Positions 60,025 through 64,000 of a stretch of 64,000 nucleotides of DNA are shown piece after piece. Source of the DNA: Alphaproteobacteria bacterium. Lineage in GTDB: Bacteria > Pseudomonadota > Alphaproteobacteria > UBA8366 > GCA-2717185. Made by a program: the position numbers and the translations under genes. Location of the stretch: positions 62,001-126,000 of the forward strand of contig WLWY01000002.1 of assembly GCA_012103325.1 (NCBI GenBank), in the 5' to 3' direction. The first letter of the stretch is position 1, and the number at the start of each line of letters is the position of its first letter. The notes below the pieces were generated by a model that ran no database searches, was not told where the DNA came from, and was given only the letters and a program-made list of their open reading frames with translations.

Positions 60025-60217
60025 CTAACCCGCATGATCGTTGCTCCATCGCAGGACGATATTGAAGCTGACCGAGATTCGGATGTCGACCGCTCCTTCG
60101 TCGAGCCTTACCAATGCTTCCCGGTAGGCCTCTTGTTCTTCTGGCGTATAATGCAGAAACGTCGCCGCCCAGAGGTTGATGATACGATCTTCCGTCTCTG
60201 GTTTTGTCTCGGCTCAT
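60025..60217 (-). pseudogene. Possible short gene with an A4 frameshift
   Basis: From ATG 60217 the frame reads MSRDK. After one A is dropped from the AAAA run near 60202-60205 it continues PETEDRIINLWAATFL HYTPEEQEAYREALVRLD and ends NIVLRWSNDHAG at TAG 60025. The codon choice looks coding, the composition is balanced, and the protein would be about 63 residues. No family is recognised. It may be a real small gene with a sequence error or a gene remnant. The 118 bp on its LemA side and the 124 bp before the DAO gene hold nothing else that I can see. Confidence 0.35.
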
Positions 60218-60341
60218 GGCTCACGGTGCGATGGTGTGCATGCGAGTTTATGGCATTGTCGAATTCTGTTCGACCGCACTGAGGTGTGCCAAAGACAATT
60301 CGAGGGGCATTCGCTGATACTTGTTAGGGGAAGTGCTCGGC

Positions 60342-61583
60342 GTGGAACAGTTTGACCATATCGTTGTCGGCGGCGGCATCATCGGTGCGTCGGTTGCCTA
60401 TCATCTTGCGCAAGAACGCGGCGAGTCTATCTTGCTGCTGGAACGCAACGCTCTGGCCAGCGCCGCCTCGAGTCGAGCAGCGGGACTGGTGCTTCAGGTG
60501 TCGACCAATCCGACCAAAACGCCGTTGGCTCGGCGGACCCGGGAAACCATCGATCGTCTCACAGCGGAGTTGGGCGAGGATGTCGGATTTCACAAGGTCG
60601 GCAGTATTCGCATTGCGGCGTCCGCCGAGCGGGAAGCGGAATTGGACGGTATGGCCGCCTTGGCCGAGGACCATGACATTCCGTTCGAGTGGCTCGGTGT
60701 GGCTGCCGTCCGCGAACAGGTCCCATGGCTTGAACTGTCAGCGGCACGCAAGATCGCTTTCCTGCCAACGGATGGATATGTCGATCCGTATCTGCTGAGC
60801 ATGGCCTACGCGCGCGCCGCCGCGGCTCGTGGTGTCGAAATCCGGCAACGCACCGCCGTCACCGATGTACTGACTGATAAGGGCAAGGTGGTCGGCGTTG
60901 AAACATCTGCTGGACGGATCGGCAGCGAAAGCGTGATCGACGCGGCGGGTGCTTGGGCAGCGCTACTTTCCGAGCGGGCAGGTTATCCGCTGCCCATGGC
61001 GCCGGTTCGCAGCCACTATTGGATTACAGCGCCGGACCCTGCCTATGGCGGCGACCATCCGGTCGTCACGATGCCTGATGCGGCGGCCTATGCGCGGCCC
61101 GATGTCGGTGGGTTATTGCTCGGCATTCAGGAATCGAATTCAGCGACCTTTGACGCCCGCGACCTGCCAAACGATCCCGCGGCGTTTTCCCCCACCGTGG
61201 GCGACGAACACTGGGACTGCCTTGCCGACGCCGCTGAAAGGGTGGGGACATTATTTCCAGGAATCAAACAAGCGCAATTTGCCAACTATATCTGCGGTCT
61301 CTCGGCTTATACGCCAGATGGCAAAATCATTCTCGGTCCTATTCCTGGTTTGTCGGGTTTCCTGGTGGCTGCCGGTTGTTGTGGTAGTGGCATCGCGCTT
61401 TCCGCCGGTATCGGGAAGGCGATTGCCGATCTCGCGCTCGGCCGTAATCCAGAATTCGACATCACGGCGTTCCGTGCAGACCGGTTTGGATGCGTCGATC
61501 CCTTCAGCCAAGAATTCCGCGATCGCTGTGCTGCGGCGCGCGCCAACAAATCGCGGCGAATGGATGCCGGCATATCGGTATAA
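60342..61583 (+). CDS. FAD-dependent DAO-family oxidase (glycine/D-amino acid oxidase type)
   Basis: A 413-residue flavoprotein: FDHIVVGGGIIGASVAYHLAQ (FAD motif), LLLERNALASAASSRAAGLV, GYVDPYLLSMAYARAAAARGVEIRQ, and the C-terminal GLSAYTPDGKIILGPIPGLSGFLVAAGCCGSGI, typical for sarcosine or D-amino acid oxidases. It oxidises an amine or amino acid to imine with H2O2 or an electron carrier. The start is GTG 60342 with AGGGGAAG; TTG 60321 is less good. It leads an operon with amidase (21-bp gap), SnoaL-like and crotonase genes. Confidence 0.88.
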   Translation: MEQFDHIVVGGGIIGASVAYHLAQERGESILLLERNALASAASSRAAGLVLQVSTNPTKTPLARRTRETIDRLTAELGEDVGFHKVGSIRIAASAEREAELDGMAALAEDHDIPFEWLGVAAVREQVPWLELSAARKIAFLPTDGYVDPYLLSMAYARAAAARGVEIRQRTAVTDVLTDKGKVVGVETSAGRIGSESVIDAAGAWAALLSERAGYPLPMAPVRSHYWITAPDPAYGGDHPVVTMPDAAAYARPDVGGLLLGIQESNSATFDARDLPNDPAAFSPTVGDEHWDCLADAAERVGTLFPGIKQAQFANYICGLSAYTPDGKIILGPIPGLSGFLVAAGCCGSGIALSAGIGKAIADLALGRNPEFDITAFRADRFGCVDPFSQEFRDRCAAARANKSRRMDAGISV

Positions 61584-61604
61584 GGTATTGAAAATGGAAG
61601 CATC

Positions 61605-63032
61605 ATGACTGAAACACCGTTGCACGACCTGACGATTGCCGAACTGGGTCGGCTTATCCGCGCTCGTGATCTGTCGCCGATTACATTGACCGAACATTTG
61701 TTGGCGCGAATTGAAGCGCTGAACGAGCGGTTGAACGCCTTCAATCTTGTCGTCGCGGATCGTGCGATGCGAGAGGCGGAAGCGGCGGAACGGCAGTTGC
61801 AGGCTGGGCAGCGGGTCGGTCCGTTGCACGGCATTCCCTATGGCGTGAAAGATATTTTCGATGTCGGTGGTCTGCCCACGACGGCCGGGTCGCGCACGTT
61901 GGGCGAAAATATTGCGGAACGGGACTGCACGGTAACGCGGCAGTTACGCGAAGCAGGCATGATCGTCCTCGGCAAGACCATCACCGTGGAATTTGCCAAG
62001 GGCATTGCCGGCATCAACCATATTCAGGGCACACCGCACAATCCATGGCATGAGGCCCATCATATTCCCGGCGGCTCCAGCGCAGGCTCGGCGGTTGCGG
62101 TCGCGGCGGGCATGGCGCCGATGGCGCTCGGGTCTGATACCGGTGGTTCAGTGCGCGCACCGGCGAGTTTTTGCGGCACGGTGGGGTTGAAAACGACGGT
62201 TGGCCGGGTCAGCCGTCATGGGGTATTTCCGTTAAGCTGGACCCTGGACTCGGTTGGACCGCTGACCCGTTCCGTCGAGGACGCGGCTCTGGTCTATCAG
62301 GCAATGCAGGGTGAAGACCGCGGCGATGACGCCACGGTTGGTGTCGAGACGCATGATGTATTGCCGAACCTAAAGGTGGGTGTAAAAGGGCTGCGCGTTG
62401 GCATCCCGCGTGATTTCTTCTTCGACGATGTCGATCCGGAGGTGGAGAAGGCGATCGCGTCGTGTGCCGCTGTGTTCAGGGAATTTGGCGCGCATGTCGA
62501 GGAGATTGCTTATCCCGAAGCGCTGGCTGCTCAGGCCATCCGGCCATCGATCAGCAGCGTCGAGGCCTGCGTCATTCACGCCGAACGGCTACGCACGATG
62601 GTCGATGAGATGGACCATGTCGTCGGACCGCGCATGCTGGAAGATTTGAAGCGTCCTGCCATGGATTATGCCGATGCCCTGCGTACGATGCACGCGCTGC
62701 GGCGCGAACAATTGGCGGGTAGCTTGCGCGATATTGACATTATGTTGACGCCGACCGTTCCCGAAGCGGCGCCCCTTGTCGCAACGTTTGAGACGACGCT
62801 CGAGGACTACGGCATCCTGTCGAAACATTTCTCCGACAACACTGCGACCGGCAACGTGCTGGGTCTTTGCGGCCTGTCGGTGCCGTGCGGCATGTCGACG
62901 AAAGGTCTGCCCATCGGTCTGATGATCTATGCGAAACCGTTCGCCGAAGAGGTGCTGCTGCGCGCGGGTTACGCGTACGAACAGGCGACTGAGTGGGGAC
63001 GCGAGCACCCGGATTTAAGTTGGGCGACGTGA
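61605..63032 (+). CDS. Amidase (amidase signature family)
   Basis: A 475-residue amidase with the Ser-cisSer-Lys triad: K82 in YGVKDIFDVGG, S158 in IPGGSSAGSAVAVAAGM and S182 in SDTGGSVRAPASFCG. The spacing of 76 and 24 residues is canonical. It hydrolyses amides (fatty amides, aryl acetamides, formamides or similar) to acid and ammonia or amine. It follows the DAO oxidase gene closely. Together they suggest catabolism of an N-containing compound: amide hydrolysis plus oxidative deamination. The stop overlaps a possible GTG start of the SnoaL gene. Confidence 0.92.
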   Translation: MTETPLHDLTIAELGRLIRARDLSPITLTEHLLARIEALNERLNAFNLVVADRAMREAEAAERQLQAGQRVGPLHGIPYGVKDIFDVGGLPTTAGSRTLGENIAERDCTVTRQLREAGMIVLGKTITVEFAKGIAGINHIQGTPHNPWHEAHHIPGGSSAGSAVAVAAGMAPMALGSDTGGSVRAPASFCGTVGLKTTVGRVSRHGVFPLSWTLDSVGPLTRSVEDAALVYQAMQGEDRGDDATVGVETHDVLPNLKVGVKGLRVGIPRDFFFDDVDPEVEKAIASCAAVFREFGAHVEEIAYPEALAAQAIRPSISSVEACVIHAERLRTMVDEMDHVVGPRMLEDLKRPAMDYADALRTMHALRREQLAGSLRDIDIMLTPTVPEAAPLVATFETTLEDYGILSKHFSDNTATGNVLGLCGLSVPCGMSTKGLPIGLMIYAKPFAEEVLLRAGYAYEQATEWGREHPDLSWAT

Positions 63033-63052
63033 ACAGAGTGTCGACAAAACCC

Positions 63053-63475
63053 ATGAGCTCATCGCCACGAATGCTCGTCGAACGTTTCTATCACGAAGTC
63101 TGGAACCGGGCTGACGAGGCGGTGGCGCGGGAGATCCTGGCTGAGGATTTCCGTTTTCGCGGATCGCTCGGTCCGGAGAAGCGAGGGCGGGACGGGTTCA
63201 TCGAATACATGCGATCCGTTCACCACGCGCTGAGGGATTATACCTGTATCATTGAAGACCTTGTTGTGACTGAGGATCAGGTGGCCGCGCGGATGATTTT
63301 CAAAGGCGTGCACCAGGATGAATTCTTCGGCGTCGCAGCGACCGGGCGCGAGATTGCGTGGGCCGGTGCGGCGTTCTTTGAGATCGAGAACGGCCGTATT
63401 GCGGCGCTCTGGGTTTTGGGCGATATCGATAATGTGAAGCAACAGCTCGGCGGGGAAGCGTCCACATCGTTTTAA
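63053..63475 (+). CDS. SnoaL-like (ester cyclase/NTF2-fold) protein
   Basis: A 140-residue protein: MLVERFYHEVWNRADEAVAREILAEDFRFRGSLGPEKRGRDGFIEYMRSVHHAL and AGAAFFEIENGRIAALWVLGDIDNVKQQLG, the pattern of the SnoaL-like polyketide-cyclase/ester-cyclase family. No catalytic residues can be assigned. The start is ATG 63053; a GTG at 63029 overlaps the amidase stop and would add 8 residues with translational coupling. The chemistry in this operon is unknown. Confidence 0.78.
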   Translation: MSSSPRMLVERFYHEVWNRADEAVAREILAEDFRFRGSLGPEKRGRDGFIEYMRSVHHALRDYTCIIEDLVVTEDQVAARMIFKGVHQDEFFGVAATGREIAWAGAAFFEIENGRIAALWVLGDIDNVKQQLGGEASTSF

Positions 63476-63495
63476 GAAACGTAACAGGGAACATC

Positions 63496-64000
63496 ATGGA
63501 AGACTTCGAACACATCATTTACGAGGCCGTGGATGGCCGCGCGCGGATCACGCTTAACCGGCCTGCCAAGCGGAATGCCCTTTCGGTGCCGCTGCTGGAG
63601 GAATTGAGCCAAGCGCTTTGGGAGGCGGACAACGATAAGGATGTACATTGCGTCATTCTGCGCGGTGCCGGGAAAGCGTTTTCCGCGGGCTACGATCTTA
63701 CGCCGGGGCTCAACAATCCGCCGTCCGGCGGACGCCCGGAGCGTACGTACCGGGACGGCGGCATCTACGCCGATCCGACGATCGACGACGATATCTGGCG
63801 GCTGGAATACAGTCAGCGGCTGCGAATGGTGTTGTTCGACATGCACAAACCGTCGATTGCGCAAGTGCATGGACACTGCCTTGCGGGCGGGACCGATATC
63901 GCATTGCTGTGCGACATGGTGATTGCAGCCGAGGACGCCAATATCGGGTTTCCACCGGCGCGCGACCTGGGCTCGCTGCCGAACCAAATGTGGCTGTATC
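63496..64000 (+). CDS. Crotonase-family protein, N-terminal part (runs off right edge)
   Basis: 168 residues are visible: MEDFEHIIYEAVDGRARITLNRPAKRNALSV, oxyanion loop GAGKAFSAGYDLTPG, second loop GHCLAGGTDIALLCDMVIAAED and IGFPPARDLGSLPNQMW. The first usual hydratase Glu is Asp here (GGTDIA) and the second is replaced (PPARD). It may be a hydrolase or isomerase rather than an enoyl-CoA hydratase (inference). ACAGGGA precedes the ATG. It is the last visible gene of the DAO/amidase/SnoaL operon. Confidence 0.85.
   Translation, partial: MEDFEHIIYEAVDGRARITLNRPAKRNALSVPLLEELSQALWEADNDKDVHCVILRGAGKAFSAGYDLTPGLNNPPSGGRPERTYRDGGIYADPTIDDDIWRLEYSQRLRMVLFDMHKPSIAQVHGHCLAGGTDIALLCDMVIAAEDANIGFPPARDLGSLPNQMWLY

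Overview
The window reads as the chromosome of a metabolically versatile, fairly GC-rich alphaproteobacterium, probably a free-living Rhodospirillales-like heterotroph. This is an inference from codon use, the mix of enzyme families and the short palindromic dispersed repeats. There is no rRNA, tRNA, phage, transposase or CRISPR array that I can see. It is a catabolic and accessory region with a few envelope and signalling loci.

Layout. 1-6 kb: two divergent 2-oxoglutarate (2OG) oxygenase genes, a cytoplasmic molybdopterin oxidoreductase, a GH46-like/peptidoglycan-binding protein, a crotonase and a frameshifted PagL-like lipid A deacylase. 6-15 kb: a two-directional catabolic cluster with an SDR, a GhrA-like dehydrogenase, a LigB-type extradiol dioxygenase and a Rieske oxygenase. 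On the opposite strand lies an M81 (MlrC-like) gene translationally coupled to an orphan ectoine-synthase-like cupin, followed by an SDR and a twice-frameshifted flavoprotein. 15-21 kb: a periplasmic helical protein, a TauD enzyme, and a FecR / OmpA-lipoprotein pair divergent from a CHASE2 adenylate cyclase. 21-27 kb: a GMC oxidoreductase, a SnoaL-like protein, two TauD enzymes and a second PhyH. 27-30 kb: a tandem pair of paralogues that I read as degenerate PAS-GGDEF-EAL proteins (GGDEF replaced by GASSY/GEASY, EAL by CLA/QLV). 30-39 kb: DUF4198/HupE metal-uptake-type genes, a GGCT-like protein, a nitronate monooxygenase-like enzyme, two LLM flavin enzymes, a PaaI thioesterase and an HpcH aldolase.

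39-47 kb: an AT-rich non-coding stretch, a PEP-CTERM surface protein, a small exported PG-binding protein, and a five-gene membrane glycan-type module (His-rich membrane protein, GT2, small EmrE-like transporter, methyltransferase and a convergent GT-C-type protein). 47-55 kb: an SDR, a gamma-glutamyltransferase-family enzyme without a signal peptide, an IlvD/Edd dehydratase with AtuA and DUF4387 genes in one operon, and an ATP-grasp protein. 55-64 kb: a Baeyer-Villiger monooxygenase, a LemA / M48 peptidase pair, and an operon of DAO-type oxidase, amidase, SnoaL protein and crotonase that runs off the right edge.

The common theme is oxidative attack on small organic molecules. There are six non-haem Fe(II)/2OG oxygenase genes, a Rieske oxygenase, a ring-cleavage enzyme, a BVMO, several flavoenzymes, and dehydrogenases and crotonases for downstream steps. 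Three genes, and possibly a fourth short one, carry frameshifts, mostly in short repeats. Either the consensus has indel errors or this region is decaying. The most unusual items are the tandem pseudo-c-di-GMP proteins, the EctC-like/M81 pair, the His-rich membrane protein module and the G7 tract in the PagL-like gene.
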